Under the pieces are notes generated by a model. That model worked only from the letters and a program-made list of their open reading frames with translations, made no database searches and was not told where the DNA came from. Both the position numbers and the translations under genes were made by a program. Source: Hydractinia symbiolongicarpus (Eukaryota; Cnidaria; Hydrozoa; Anthoathecata; Hydractiniidae). From it: DNA of 64,000 bases. Shown in pieces: positions 10,501 through 23,500 of the stretch (position 1 is the stretch's first letter; each line of letters begins with the position of its first letter). The stretch spans positions 33,029,828 to 33,093,827 of the forward strand of contig NC_079876.1 of the NCBI RefSeq assembly GCF_029227915.1, written 5' to 3'.

Positions 10501-11999
10501 ACCACTAAAACGCATGAGACTTGTAGTTTTCAAAAATGTTTTCATTTTTGATGAGACGCTGAATGAAAGAAGTTTAATCGCCGGCAAACGAAAACTTGCG
10601 ATTTCCCGTAAATCCCGGACTCGGCCCGTATAGTCAAAAGTATACAAAGAAAGTACCCAGGGTGTAAACTCACTTCCCGAACGATTTTTTAAATTATTAT
10701 TTCACCACTAAAGCCCATGAGACTTGTAGTTTTTAAAAATGTTTTCATTTTTGATGAGACGCTGAATAAAAGACGTTTAATCGCCGGCAAACGAAAACCC
10801 GCCATTTCCCGTAAACCCTGGAGTCGGCCCGTATAATCAAAAGTATACAAAGAAAGTACCCAGGGAGTAAACTCATTTCCCTAACGATTTTTTAAATTAT
10901 TTTTTCACCACTAAAACGCATGACACTTGTAGTTTTCAAAAATGTTTTCATTTTTGATGAGACGCTGAATAAAAGAAGTTTAATCGCCGGCAAACGAAAA
11001 CCCGCCATTTCCCGTAAACCCCGGACTCGGCCCGCATAGTCAAAAGTATACAAAGAAAGTACCCAGGGAGTAAACTCATTTCCCGAACGATTTTTTAAAT
11101 TATTTTTTCACCACTAAAACGCATGAGACTTGTAGTTTTTAAAAATGTTTTCATTTTTGATGAGACGCTGAATAAAAGAAGTTTAATCGCCGGCAAACGA
11201 AAACCCGCAATTTCCCGTAAATCCCGGACTCGGCCCGTATAGTCAAAAGTATACAAAGAAAGTACCCGGGATGTAAACTCATTTCCAAAACGATTTTTTA
11301 AATTATTATTTCACCACTAAAACCCATGAGACTTATAGTTTTTAAAAATGTTTTCATTTTTGATGAGACGCTGAATAAAAGAAGTTTAATCGCCGGCAAA
11401 CGAAAACCCGCCATTTCCCGTAAACCCCGGACTCGGTCCGTATAGTCAAAAGTATACAAAGAAATTACCCAGGGAGTAAACTCATTTTCCGAACGATTTT
11501 TTAAATTATTTTCTCACCACTACAACGCATGAGACTTGTAGTTTTTAAAAATGTTTTCATTTTTGATGAGACGCCGAATAAAAGAAGTTTAATCGCCGGC
11601 AAACGAAAACCCGCCATTTCCCGTAAACCCCGGACTCGGCCCGTATAGTCAAAAGCATACAAAGAAATTACCCAGGGAGTAAACTCATTTTCCGAACGAT
11701 TTTTTAAATTATTTTCTCACCACTACAACGCATGAGACTTGTAGTTTTTAAAAATGTTTTCATTTTTGATGAGACGCTGAATAAAAGAAGTTTAATCGCC
11801 GGCAAAAGAAAACCCGCGATTTCCCGTAAATCCCGGACTCGGCCCGTATAGTTAAAAGTATACAAGGAAAGTACCCAGTGAGTAAACTCATTTCCCGAAC
11901 GAATTTTTAAATTATTTTTTCACCACTAAAACACATGAGACTTGTAGTTTTCAAAAATGTTTTCATTTTTGATGAGACGGTTAATGAAAGAAGTTTAAT
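7599..11999. repeat. Class A mosaic with 4-, 6- and 8-monomer spacings
   Basis: The marker ACGGTTAATG appears at about 8,323, 9,134, 10,353 and 11,977, giving steps of 4, 6 and 8 monomers. The previous occurrence is at 4,468, 19 monomers back. The interval 9,135-10,080 matches 10,354-11,298 in order, including AAAAGACGTTTAATC at 9,550 and 10,768 (1,218 bp). The 10-kb copy then lacks two monomers that the 11-kb copy has. At about 8,610-8,640 the AAAACTTGCG unit passes directly into the CCCGGGATG unit, skipping several monomers of the full order. These are whole-monomer deletions in register. Confidence 0.8.
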
Positions 12000-14630
12000 T
12001 GCCGGCAATCGAAAACCCGCGATTTCCCGTAAATCCTGGGCTTGGCCCGTATAGTCGAATGTATACAAAGAAAGTACCCTGTGAGTAAACTCATTTCCCG
12101 AACGATTTTTTAAATTATTTTTTCACCACTAAAACGCATGAGACTTGTAGTTTTCAGAAATGTTTTCATTTTTGATGAGACGCTTAATGAAAGTGGTTTA
12201 ATCGCCAGCAAACGAAAACCCGCGATTTCCCGTAAATCCCGGGCTTGGCCCGTACAGTCGAATGTATACAAAGAAAGTACCCTGTGAGTAAACTCATTTC
12301 CAAAACGATTTTTTAAATTATCTTTTCACCACTAAAACGCATGAGACTTGTAGTTTTCAAAAATGTTTTCATTTTTGATGAGACGCTGAATAAAAGAAGT
12401 TTAATCGCCGGCAAACGAAAACCCGCCATTTCCCGTAAACCCCGGACTCGACCGGTATAGTCAAAAGTATACAAAGAAAGTACCCAGGGAGTAAACTCAT
12501 TTCCCGAACGATTTTTTATATTATTTTTTTACCACTAAACGCATGAGACTTGTAGTTTTCAAAAATATTTTCATATTTGATGGGACGCTGAATAAAAGAA
12601 GTTTAATCGCCGGCAAACGAAAATCCGTGATTTCCCGTAAATCCCGGACTCGGCCCGTATAATCAAAAGTATACAAAGAAAGTACCCTGTGAGTAAACTC
12701 ATTTCCAAAACGATTTTTTAAATTATCTTTTCACCACTAAAACGCATGAGACTTGTAGTTTTCAAAAATGTTTTCATTTTTGATGAGACGCTGAATAAAA
12801 GAAGTTTAATCGCCGGCAAACGAAAACCCGCCATTTCCCGTAAACCCCGGACTCGACCGGTATAGTCAAAAGTATACAAAGAAAGTACCCAGGGAGTAAA
12901 CTCATTTCCCGAACGATTTTTTATATTATTTTTTTACCACTAAACGCATGAGACTTGTAGTTTTCAAAAATATTTTCATATTTGATGGGACGCTGAATAA
13001 AAGAAGTTTAATCGCCGGCAAACGAAAATCCGCGATTTCCCGTAAATCCCGGACTCGGCCCGTATAATCAAAAGTATACAAAGAAAGTACCCAGGGAGTA
13101 AACTCATTTCCCGAACGATTTTTTAAATTTTTTTTTCACTACTAAAACGCATGAGACTTGTAGTTTTCAAAAATGTTTTTATTTTTGATGAGACGCTTAA
13201 TGAAAGAAGTTTAATCGCCGGAAAACGAAAACCCGCGATTTCCCGTAAATCCCGGGCTTGGCCCGTATAGTCGAATGTATACAAAGAAAGTACCATGTGA
13301 GTAAACTCGTTTCCAGAACGATTTTTTAAATTATTTTTTCACCACTAAAATGCATAAGACTTGTAGTTTTTAAAAATGTTTTCATTTTTGATGAAACGCT
13401 GAATAAAAGAAGTTTAATCGCCGGCAAACGAAAACCCGCGATTTCCCGTAAATCCCGGCTTGGCCCGTATAGTCAAAAGTATACAAAGAAAGTACCCAGG
13501 GAGTAAACTCAATTCCCCAACGATTTTTTAAATTATTTTTTCACCACTAAAACGCATGAGACTTGTAGTTTTCAAAAATGTTTTAATTTTTGATGAGACG
13601 CTGAATAAAAGCAGTTTAATCGCCGGTAAACGAAAACCCGCCATTTCCCGTAAACCCCGGACTCGGCCCGTATAGTCAAAAGTATACAAAGAAATTACCC
13701 AGGGAGTAAACTCATTTTCCGAACGATTTTTTAAATTATTTTCTCACCACTACAACGCATGAGACTTGTAGTTTTTAAAAATGTTTTCATTTTTGATGAG
13801 ACGCTGAATAAAAGAAGTTTAATCGCCGGCAAACGAAAACCCGCCATTTCTCGTAAACCCCGGACTCGGCCCGTATAGTCAAAAGTATACAAAGAAATTA
13901 CCCAGGGAGTAAACTCATTTTCCGAACGATTTTTTAAATTATTTTCTCACCACTACAACGCATGAGACTTGTAGTTTTTAAAAATGTTTTCATTTTTGAT
14001 GAGACGCTGAATAAAAGAAGTTTAATCGCCGGCAAAAGAAAACCCGCGATTTCCCGTAAATCCCGGACTCGGCCCGTATAGTTAAAATTATACAAGGAAA
14101 GTACCCAGGGAGTAAACTCAATTCCCGAACGATTTTTTAAATTATTTTTTCACCACTAAAACGCATGAGACTTGTAGTTTTCAAAAATGTTTTAATTTTT
14201 GATGAGATGCTGAATAAAAGCAGTTTAATCGCCGGTAAACGAAAACCCGCCATTTCCCGTAAACCCCGGACTCGGCCCGTATAGTCAAAAGTATACAAAG
14301 AAAGTACCCGGGATGTAAACTCATTTCCCGAACGATTTTTTAAATTATTATTTCACCACTAAAACGCATGACACTTGTAGTTTTCAAAAATGTTTTCATT
14401 TTTGATGAGACGCTGAATAAAAGAAGTTTAATCGCCGGCAAACGAAAACCCGCCATTTCCCGTAAACCCCGGACTCGGCCAGCATAGTCAAAAGTATACA
14501 AAGAAAGTACCGCGGGAGTAAACTCATTTCCCTAACGATTTTTTAAATTATTTTTTCACCACTAAAACGCATGACACTTGTAGTTTTCAAAAATGTTTTC
14601 ATTTTTGATGAGACGCTGAATAAAAGAAGT
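12000..14630. repeat. Transitional mixed A/B monomers
   Basis: This stretch mixes class B units (GGGCTTGGCCCG, GTCGAATG), the ACTCGACCGG and TTTTTTTACCACTAAACG pair, and class A units like those upstream. It holds the 2-monomer duplication at 12,265-13,074. One monomer (about 13,500-13,690) also recurs at about 14,109-14,299, sharing ACTCAATTCCC and TTTTAATTTTTGATGAG, 609 bases on. A unit reading AAATCCCGGCTTGG near 13,456 combines a class B CTTGG with a class A GTCAAAAG and also occurs near 58,086 and 63,564. Confidence 0.78.
12265..13074. repeat. 2-monomer tandem duplication (405 bp)
   Basis: 12,265-12,669 and 12,670-13,074 are near-identical. Each has CCTGTGAG, then ACTCGACCGG, then TTTTTTTACCACTAAACG with TTTGATGGGACG, then GAAAATCCG. 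A visible difference is AAAATCCGTGATT in the first copy against AAAATCCGCGATT in the second. Confidence 0.85.
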
Positions 14631-16020
14631 TTAATCGCCGGCAAACGAAAACCCGCCATTTCCCGTAAACCCCGGACTCGGCCCACATAGTCAAAAGTAT
14701 ACAAAGAAAGTACCCAGGGAGTAAACTCATTTCCCGAACGATTTTTTAAATTATTTTTTCACCACTAAAACGCATGAAACTTGTAGTTTTTAAAAATGTT
14801 TTCATTTTTGATGAGACGCTGAATAAAAGAAGTTTAATCGCCGGCAAACGAAAACCCGCAATTTTCCGTAAATGCCGGACTCGGCCCGCATAGTCAAAAG
14901 TATACAAAGAAAGTACCCGGGATGTAAACTCATTTCCCGAACAATTTTTTAAATTACTATTTCACCACTAAAACCCATGAGACTTATAGTTTTTAAAAAT
15001 GTTTTCATTTTTGATGAGACGCTGAATAAAAGAAGTTTAATCGCCGGCAAACGAAAACCCGCCATTTCCCGTAAACCCCGGACTCGGCCCGTATAGTCAA
15101 AAGTATACAAAGAAATTACCCAGGGAGTAAACTCATTTTCCGAACGATTTTTTAAATTATTTTCTCACCACTACAACGCATGAAACTTGTAGTTTTTAAA
15201 AATGTTTTCATTTTTGATGAGACGCCGAATAAAAGAAGTTTAATCGCCGGCAAAAGAAAACCCGCGATTTCCCGTAAATCCCGGACTCGGCCCGTATAGT
15301 TAAAAGTATACAAGGAAAGTACCCAGTGAGTAAACTCATTTCGCGAACGAATTTTTAAATTATTTTTTCACCACTAAAACACATGAGACTTGTAGTTTTC
15401 AAAAATGTTTTCATTTTTGATGAGACGGTTAATGAAAGAAGTTTAATCGCCGGCAATCGAAAACCCGCGATTTCCCGTAAATCCCAGGCTTGGCCCGTAT
15501 AGTCGAATGTATACAAAGAAAGTACCCTGTGAGTAAACTAATTTCCCGAACGATTTTTTAAATTATTTTTTCACCACTAAAACGCATGAGACTTGTAGTT
15601 TTCTGAAATGTTTTCATTTTTGATGAGACGCTTAATGAAAGTGGTTTAATCGCCAGCAAACGAAAACCCGCGATTTCCCGTAAATCCCGGGCTTGGCCCG
15701 TATAGTCGAATGTATACAAAGAAAGTACCCTGTGAGTAAACTCATTTCCAAAACGATTTTTTAAATTATCTTTTCACCACTAAAACGCATGAGACTTGTA
15801 GTTTTCAAAAATGTTTTCATTTTTGATGAGACGCTTAATGAAAGAAGTTTAATCGCTGGAAAACGAAAACCCGCGATTTCTCGTAAATCCCGGGCTTGGC
15901 CCGTATAGTCGAATGTATACAAAGAAAGTACCATGTGAGTAAACTCGTTTCCAGGACAATTTTTTAAATTATTTTTTCACCACTAAAATGCATAAGACTT
16001 GTAGTTTTTAAAAATGTTTT

Positions 16021-16040
16021 CATTTTTGATGACGAAAACC
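16021..16040. other. 34-bp deletion inside a monomer
   Basis: Here TTTTTGATGA joins directly to CGAAAACCCGCC. The partner unit at about 18,838 has 34 extra bases between the same two ends, covering the AACGCTGAATAAAAGCAG and CGCCGGTAAA parts. Short ACG/AACG direct repeats flank the missing part, which fits slippage or microhomology joining. This is one of very few sub-monomer deletions in the window. Confidence 0.85.
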
Positions 16041-16474
16041 CGCCATTTCCCGTAAACCCCGGACTCGGCCCGTATAGTCAAAAGTATACAAAGAAATTAC
16101 CCAGGGAGTAAACTCATTTTCCGAACGATTTTTTAAATTCTTTTCTCACAACTACAACGCATGAGACTTGTAGTTTTTAAAAATGTTTTCATTTTTGATG
16201 AGACGCTGAATAAAAGAAGTTTAATCGTCGGCAAACGAAAACCCGCCATTTCCCGTAAACTCCGGACTCGGCCGTATAGTCAAAAGTATACAAAGAAAGT
16301 ACCCAGGGAGTAACCTCATTTTCCGAACGATTTTTTAAATTATTTTTTCACCACTACAACGCATGAGACTTGTTGTTTTCAAAAATGTTTTCATTTTTGA
16401 TGAGACGGTTAATGAAAGATGTTTAATCGCCGGCAATCGAAAACCCGCGATTTCCCGTAAATCCCGGGCTTGGC

Positions 16475-16677
16475 CCGTATAGTCGAATGTATACAAATAA
16501 AGTACCCTGTGAGTAAACTCATTTCCCGAACGATTTTTTAAATTATTTTTTCACCACTAAAACGCATGAGACTTGTAGTTTTCAGAAATGTTTTCATTTT
16601 TGATGAGACGCTTAATGAAAGTGGTTTAATCGCCAGCAAACGAAAACCCGCGATTTCCCGTAAATCCCGGGCTTGGC
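16475..16677 (+). repeat. Representative class B monomer (203 bp)
   Basis: A reference unit in the same phase as the class A example. Class B carries linked changes: GTCGAATGTATAC instead of GTCAAAAGTATAC, CCTGTGAG instead of CCAGGGAG, CTTAATGAAAG instead of CTGAATAAAAG, and GGGCTTGGCCCG instead of GACTCGGCCCG. Many class B units read CAGCAAACG where class A has CGGCAAACG. Variants include ATGTGAGTAAACTCG with TTTCCAGAACG, and CCGGGGCTTGG with GCGTTTTCCCG. Because the differences are linked and spread along the unit, A and B behave as two monomer lineages, but they do not alternate strictly as a dimer. Confidence 0.85.
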
Positions 16678-17509
16678 CCGTATAGTCGAATGTATACAAA
16701 GAAAGTACCCTTTGAGTAAACTCATTTCCAAAGCGATTTTTTAAATTATCTTTTCACCACTAAAACGCATGAGACTTGTAGTTTTCAAAAATGTTTTCAT
16801 TTTTGATGAGACGCTAAATAAAAGAAGTTTAATCGCCGGCAAACGAAAACCCGCCATTTCCCGTAAACCCCGGACTCGACCGGTATAGTCAAAAGTATAC
16901 AAAGAAAGTACCCAGGGAGTAAACTCATTTCTCGAACGATTTTTTATATTTTTTTTTTTTTACCACTAAACGCATGAGACTTGTAGTTTTCAAAAATATT
17001 TTCATATTTGATTGGACGCTGAATAAAAGAAGTTTAATCGGCGGCAAACGACAATCCGCGATTTCCCGTAAATCCCGGACTAGGCCCGTATAATCAAAAG
17101 TATACAAAGAAAGTACCCTGGGAGTAAACTCATTTCCCGAACGATTTTTTAAATTATTTTTTCACCACTAAAACGCATGAGACTTGTAGTTTTCAAAAAT
17201 ATTTTCATTTTTCATGAGACGTTTAATGAAAGAGGTTTAATCGCCGGCAAACGAAATCCCGCGTTTTCCCGTAAATCCGGGGCTTGGCCCGTATAGTCGA
17301 ATGTATACAAAGAAAGTACCCAGGGAGTAAACTCATTTCCCGAACGGTTTTTTAAATTTTTTTTTCACCACTAAAACGCATGAGACTTGTAGTTTTTAAA
17401 AATGTTTTCATTTTTGATGAGACGCTTAATGAAAGAAGTTTAATCGCCGGCAAACGAAAACCCGCCATTTCCCGTAAACCCCGGACTCGGCCCACATAGT
17501 CAAAAGTAT

Positions 17510-20500
17510 ACAAAGAAAGTACCCAGGGAGTAAACTCATTTCCCGAACGATTTTTTAAATTATTTTTTCACCACTAAAACGCATGAAACTTGTAGTTTTT
17601 AAAAATGTTTTCATTTTTGATGAGACGCTGAATAAAAGAAGTTTAATCGCCGGCAAACGAAAACCCGCAATTTTCCGTAAATGCCGGACTCGGCCCGTAT
17701 AGTCAAAAGTATACAAAGAAAGTACCCGGGATGTAAACTCATTTCCCGAACAATTTTTTAAATTACTATTTCACCACTAAAACCCATGAGACTTATAGTT
17801 TTTAAAAATGTTTTCATTTTTGATGAGACGCTGAATAAAAGAAGTTTAATCGCCGGCAAACGAAAACCCGCCATTTCCCGTAAACCCCGGACTCGGCCCG
17901 TATAGTCAAAAGTATACAAAGAAATTACCCAGGGAGTAAACTCATTTTCCGAACGATTTTTTAAATTATTTTCTCACCACTACAACGCATGAAACTTGTA
18001 GTTTTTAAAAATGTTTTCATTTTTGATGAGACGCCGAATAAAAGAAGTTTAATCGCCGGCAAAAGAAAACCCGCGATTTCCCGTAAATCCCGGACTCGGC
18101 CCGTATAGTTAAAAGTATACAAGGAAAGTACCCAGTGAGTAAACTCATTTCGCGAACGAATTTTTAAATTATTTTTTCACCACTAAAACACATGAGACTT
18201 GTAGTTTTCAAAAATGTTTTCATTTTTGATGAGACGGTTAATGAAAGAAGTTTAATCGCCGGCAATCGAAAACCCGCGATTTCCCGTAAATCCCAGGCTT
18301 GGCCCGTATAGTCGAATGTATACAAAGAAAGTACCCTGTGAGTAAACTCATTTCCCGAACGATTTTTTAAATTATTTTTTCACCACTAAAACGCATGAGA
18401 CTTGTAGTTTTCTGAAATGTTTTCATTTTTGATGAGACGCTTAATGAAAGTGGTTTAATCGCCAGCAAACGAAAACCCGCGATTTCCCGTAAATCCCGGG
18501 CTTGGCCCGTATAGTCGAATGTATACAAAGAAAGTACCCTGTGAGTAAACTCATTTCCAAAACGATTTTTTAAATTATCTTTTCACCACTAAAACGCATG
18601 AGACTTGTAGTTTTCAAAAATGTTTTCATTTTTGATGAGACGCTTAATGAAAGAAGTTTAATCGCTGGAAAACGAAAACCCGCGATTTCTCGTAAATCCC
18701 GGGCTTGGCCCGTATAGTCGAATGTATACAAAGAAAGTACCATGTGAGTAAACTCGTTTCCAGGACAATTTTTTAAATTATTTTTTCACCACTAAAATGC
18801 ATAAGACTTGTAGTTTTTAAAAATGTTTTCATTTTTGATGAAACGCTGAATAAAAGCAGTTTAATCGCCGGTAAACGAAAACCCGCCATTTCCCGTAAAC
18901 CCCGGACTCGGCCCGTATAGTCAAAAGTATACAAAGAAATTACCCAGGGAGTAAACTCATTTTCCGAACGATTTTTTAAATTCTTTTCTCACAACTACAA
19001 CGCATGAGACTTGTAGTTTTTAAAAATGTTTTCATTTTTGATGAGACGCTGAATAAAAGAAGTTTAATCGTCGGCAAACGAAAACCCGCCATTTCCCGTA
19101 AACTCCGGACTCGGCCGTATAGTCAAAAGTATACAAAGAAAGTACCCAGGGAGTAACCTCATTTTCCGAACGATTTTTTAAATTATTTTTTCACCACTAC
19201 AACGCATGAGACTTGTTGTTTTCAAAAATGTTTTCATTTTTGATGAGACGGTTAATGAAAGATGTTTAATCGCCGGCAATCGAAAACCCGCGATTTCCCG
19301 TAAATCCCGGGCTTGGCCCGTATAGTCGAATGTATACAAATAAAGTACCCTGTGAGTAAACTCATTTCCCGAACGATTTTTTAAATTATTTTTTCACCAC
19401 TAAAACGCATGAGACTTGTAGTTTTCAGAAATGTTTTCATTTTTGATGAGACGCTTAATGAAAGTGGTTTAATCGCCAGCAAACGAAAACCCGCGATTTC
19501 CCGTAAATCCCGGGCTTGGCCCGTATAGTCGAATGTATACAAAGAAAGTACCCTTTGAGTAAACTCATTTCCAAAGCGATTTTTTAAATTATCTTTTCAC
19601 CACTAAAACGCATGAGACTTGTAGTTTTCAAAAATGTTTTCATTTTTGATGAGACGCTAAATAAAAGAAGTTTAATCGCCGGCAAACGAAAACCCGCCAT
19701 TTCCCGTAAACCCCGGACTCGACCGGTATAGTCAAAAGTATACAAAGAAAGTACCCAGGGAGTAAACTCATTTCTCGAACGATTTTTTATATTTTTTTTT
19801 TTTTACCACTAAACGCATGAGACTTGTAGTTTTCAAAAATATTTTCATATTTGATTGGACGCTGAATAAAAGAAGTTTAATCGGCGGCAAACGACAATCC
19901 GCGATTTCCCGTAAATCCCGGACTAGGCCCGTATAATCAAAAGTATACAAAGAAAGTACCCTGGGAGTAAACTCATTTCCCGAACGATTTTTTAAATTAT
20001 TTTTTCACCACTAAAACGCATGAGACTTGTAGTTTTCAAAAATATTTTCATTTTTCATGAGACGTTTAATGAAAGAGGTTTAATCGCCGGCAAACGAAAT
20101 CCCGCGTTTTCCCGTAAATCCGGGGCTTGGCCCGTATAGTCGAATGTATACAAAGAAAGTACCCAGGGAGTAAACTCATTTCCCGAACGGTTTTTTAAAT
20201 TTTTTTTTCACCACTAAAACGCATGAGACTTGTAGTTTTTAAAAATGTTTTCATTTTTGATGAGACGCTTAATGAAAGAGGTTTAATCGCCGGAAAACGA
20301 AAACCCGCGATTTCCCGTAAATCCCGGGCTTGGCCCGTATAGTCGAATGTATACAAAGAAAGTACCATGTGAGTAAACTCGTTTCCAGAACGATTTTTTA
20401 AATTATTTTTTCACCACTTAAATGCATAAGACTTGTAGTTTTCAAAAATGTTTTCATTTTTGATGAGACGCTGAATAAAAGCAGTTTAATCGCCGGTAAA

Positions 20501-23500
20501 CGAAAACCCGCCATTTCCCGTAAACCCCGGACCCGGCCCGTATAGTCAAAAGTATACAAAGAAATTACCCAGGGAGTAAACTCATTTTCCGAACGATTTT
20601 TTAAATTATTTTCTCACCACTACAACGCATGAGACTTGTAGTTTTTTAAAATGTTTTCATTTTTGATGAGACGCTGAATAAAAGAAGTTTAATCGCCGGC
20701 AAACGAAAACCCGCCATTTCTTGTAAACCCCGGACTCGGCCCGTATAGTCAAAAGTATACAAAGAAAGTACCCAGGGAGTAAACTCATTTTCCGAACGAT
20801 TTTTTAAATTATTTTTTCACCACTACAACGCGTAAGACTTGTAGTTTTCAAAACTGTTTTCATTTTTGATGAGACGCTTAATGAAAGAGGTTTAATCGCC
20901 GGCAAACGAAATCCCGCGATTTCCCGTAAATACCGGGCTTGGCCCGTATAGTCGAATGTATACAAAGAAAGTACCCAGGGAGTAAACTCATTTCCCGAAC
21001 GAATTTTTAATTTTTTTTTTCACCACTAAAACGCATGAGACTTGTAGTTTTTAAAAATGTTTTCATTTTTGATGAGACGCTGAATAAAAGAAGTTTAATC
21101 GCCGGCAAAAGAAAACCCGCGATTTCCCGTAAATCCCGGACTCGGCCCGTATAGTTAAAAGTATACAAGGAAAGTACCCAGTGAGTAAACTCATTTCGCG
21201 AACGAATTTTTAAATTATTTTTTCACCACTAAAACACATGAGACTTGTAGTTTTCAAAAATGTTTTCATTTTTGATGAGACGGTTAATGAAAGAAGTTTA
21301 ATCGCCGGCAATCGAAAACCCGCGATTTCCCGTAAATCCCAGGCTTGGCCCGTATAGTCGAATGTATACAAAGAAAGTACCCTGTGAGTAAACTCATTTC
21401 CCGAACGATTTTTTAAACTATTTTTTCACCACTAAAACGCATGAGACTTGTAGTTTTCAGAAATGTTTTCATTTTTGATGAGACGCTTAATGAAAGTGGT
21501 TTAATCGCCAGCAAACGAAAACCCGCGATTTCCCGTAAATCCCGGGCTTGGCCCGTATAGTCGAATGTATACAAAGAAAGTACCCTGTGAGTAAACTCAT
21601 TTCCAAAGCGATTTTTTAAATAACCTTTTCACCACTAAAACGCATGAGACTTGTAGTTTTCAAAAATGTTTTCATTTTTGATGAGACGTTAAATAAAAGA
21701 AGTTTAATCGCCGGCAAACGAAAACCCGCCATTTCCCGTAAACCCCGGACTCGACCGGTATAGTCAAAAGTATACAAAGAAAGTACCCAGGGAGTAAACT
21801 CATTTCTCGAACGATTTTTTATATTTTTTTTTTTTTTACCACTAAACGCATGAGACTTGTAGTTTTCAAAAATATTTTCATATTTGATTGGACCCTGAAT
21901 AAAAGAAGTTTAATCGCCGGCAAACGACAATCCGCGATTTCCCGTAAATCCCGGACTCGGCCCGTATAATCAAAAGTATACAAAGAAAGTACCCTGGCAT
22001 TAAACTCATTTCCCGAACGATTTTTTAAATTATTTTTTCACCACTAAAACGCATGAGACTTGTAGTTTTCAAAAATATTTTCATTTTTCATGAGACGTTT
22101 AATGAAAGAGGTTTAATCGCCGGCAAACGAAATCCCGCGTTTTCCCGTAAATCCGGGGCTTGGCCCGTATAGTCGAATGTATACAAAGAAAGTACCCAGG
22201 GAGTAAACTCATTTCCCGAACGGTTTTTTAAATTTTTTTTTCACCACTAAAACGCATGAGACTTGTAGTTTTTAAAAATGTTTTCATTTTTGATGAGACG
22301 TTTAATGAAAGAGGTTTAATCGCCGGCAAACGAAATCCCGCGTTTTCCCGTAAATCCGGGGCTTGGCCCGTATAGTCGAATGTATACAAAGAAAGTACCC
22401 AGGGAGTGAACTCATTTCCCGAACGGTTTTTTAAATTTTTTTTTCACCACTAAAACGCATGAGACTTGTAGTTTTTAAAAATGTTTTCATTTTTGATGAG
22501 ACGCTTAATGAAAGAGGTTTAATCGCCGGAAAACGAAAACCCGCGATTTCCCGTAAATCCCGGGCTTGGCCCGTATAGTCGAATGTATACAAAGAAAGTA
22601 CCATGTGAGTAAACTCGTTTCCAGAACGATTTTTTAAATTATTTTTTCACCACTTAAATGCATAAGACTTGTAGTTTTCAAAAATGTTTTCATTTTTGAT
22701 GAGACGCTGAATAAAAGCAGTTTAATCGCCGGTAAACGAAAACCCGCCATTTCCCGTAAACCCCGGACCCGGCCCGTATAGTCAAAAGTATACAAAGAAA
22801 TTACCCAGGGAGTAAACTCATTTTCCGAACGATTTTTTAAATTATTTTCTCACCACTACAACGCATGAGACTTGTAGTTTTTTAAAATGTTTTCATTTTT
22901 GATGAGACGCTGAATAAAAGAAGTTTAATCGCCGGCAAACAAAAACCCGCCATTTCTTGTAAACCCCGGACTCGGCCCGTATAGTCAAAAGTATACAAAG
23001 AAAGTACCCAGGGAGTAAACTCATTTTCCGAACGATTTTTTAAATTATTTTTTCACCACTACAACGCGTAAGACTTGTAGTTTTCAAAACTGTTTTCATT
23101 TTTGATGAGACGCTTAATGAAAGAGGTTTAATCGCCGGCAAACGAAATCCCGCGATTTCCCGTAAATACCGGGCTTGGCCCGTATAGTCGAATGTATACA
23201 AAGAAAGTACCCAGGGAGTAAACTCATTTCCCGAACGGTTTTTTAAATTTTTTTTTCACCACTAAAACGCATGAGACTTGTAGTTTTTAAAAATGTTTTC
23301 ATTTTTGATGAGACGTTTAATGAAAGAGGTTTAATCGCCGGCAAACGAAATCCCGCGTTTTCCCGTAAATCCGGGGCTTGGCCCGTATAGTCGAATGTAT
23401 ACAAAGAAAGTACCCAGTGAGTAAACTCATTTCCCGAACGGTTTTTTAAATTTTTTTTTCACCACTAAAACGCATGAGACTTGTAGTTTTTAAAAATGTT

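Larger units (their letters stand above)
14631..20280. repeat. 14-monomer HOR, 2,843-bp period, two copies
   Basis: Copy 1 is about 14,631-17,438 and copy 2 about 17,439-20,280. The order of monomers by landmark is: (1) GCCCACATAG with GCATGAAAC; (2) CCGTAAATGCCGG with CCCGGGATG; (3) AAATTACCC with CGCCGAATAAAAG; (4) GGCAAAAGAAAA with TTTCGCGAACG; (5) GGCAATCG with CCCAGGCTTGG; (6) CCAGCAAACG; (7) CTGGAAAACG with CATGTGAG; (8) CCGGTAAACG; (9) TCGTCGGC with GAGTAACCTC; (10) CAAATAAAG; (11) CCCTTTGAG with CCAAAGCG; (12) ACTCGACCGG; (13) T-run with GACAATCC; (14) CCGGGGCTTGG. Copy 1 has a 34-bp internal deletion near 16,032, which makes the raw offset of the first landmark 2,809. Confidence 0.9.

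Noticed and set aside
13500-14299. Full 3-monomer HOR (609-bp period)
   Set aside because: Only about one monomer of the second copy matches the first. The following units follow a different order, so it is listed only as a recurrence of one monomer.
16925-16965. Yeast-type replication origin consensus (TTTTATATTTT) in T-run monomers
   Set aside because: The 11-base match is expected by chance in such AT-rich DNA. The motif is meaningful only in budding yeasts, and nothing suggests this host is one.
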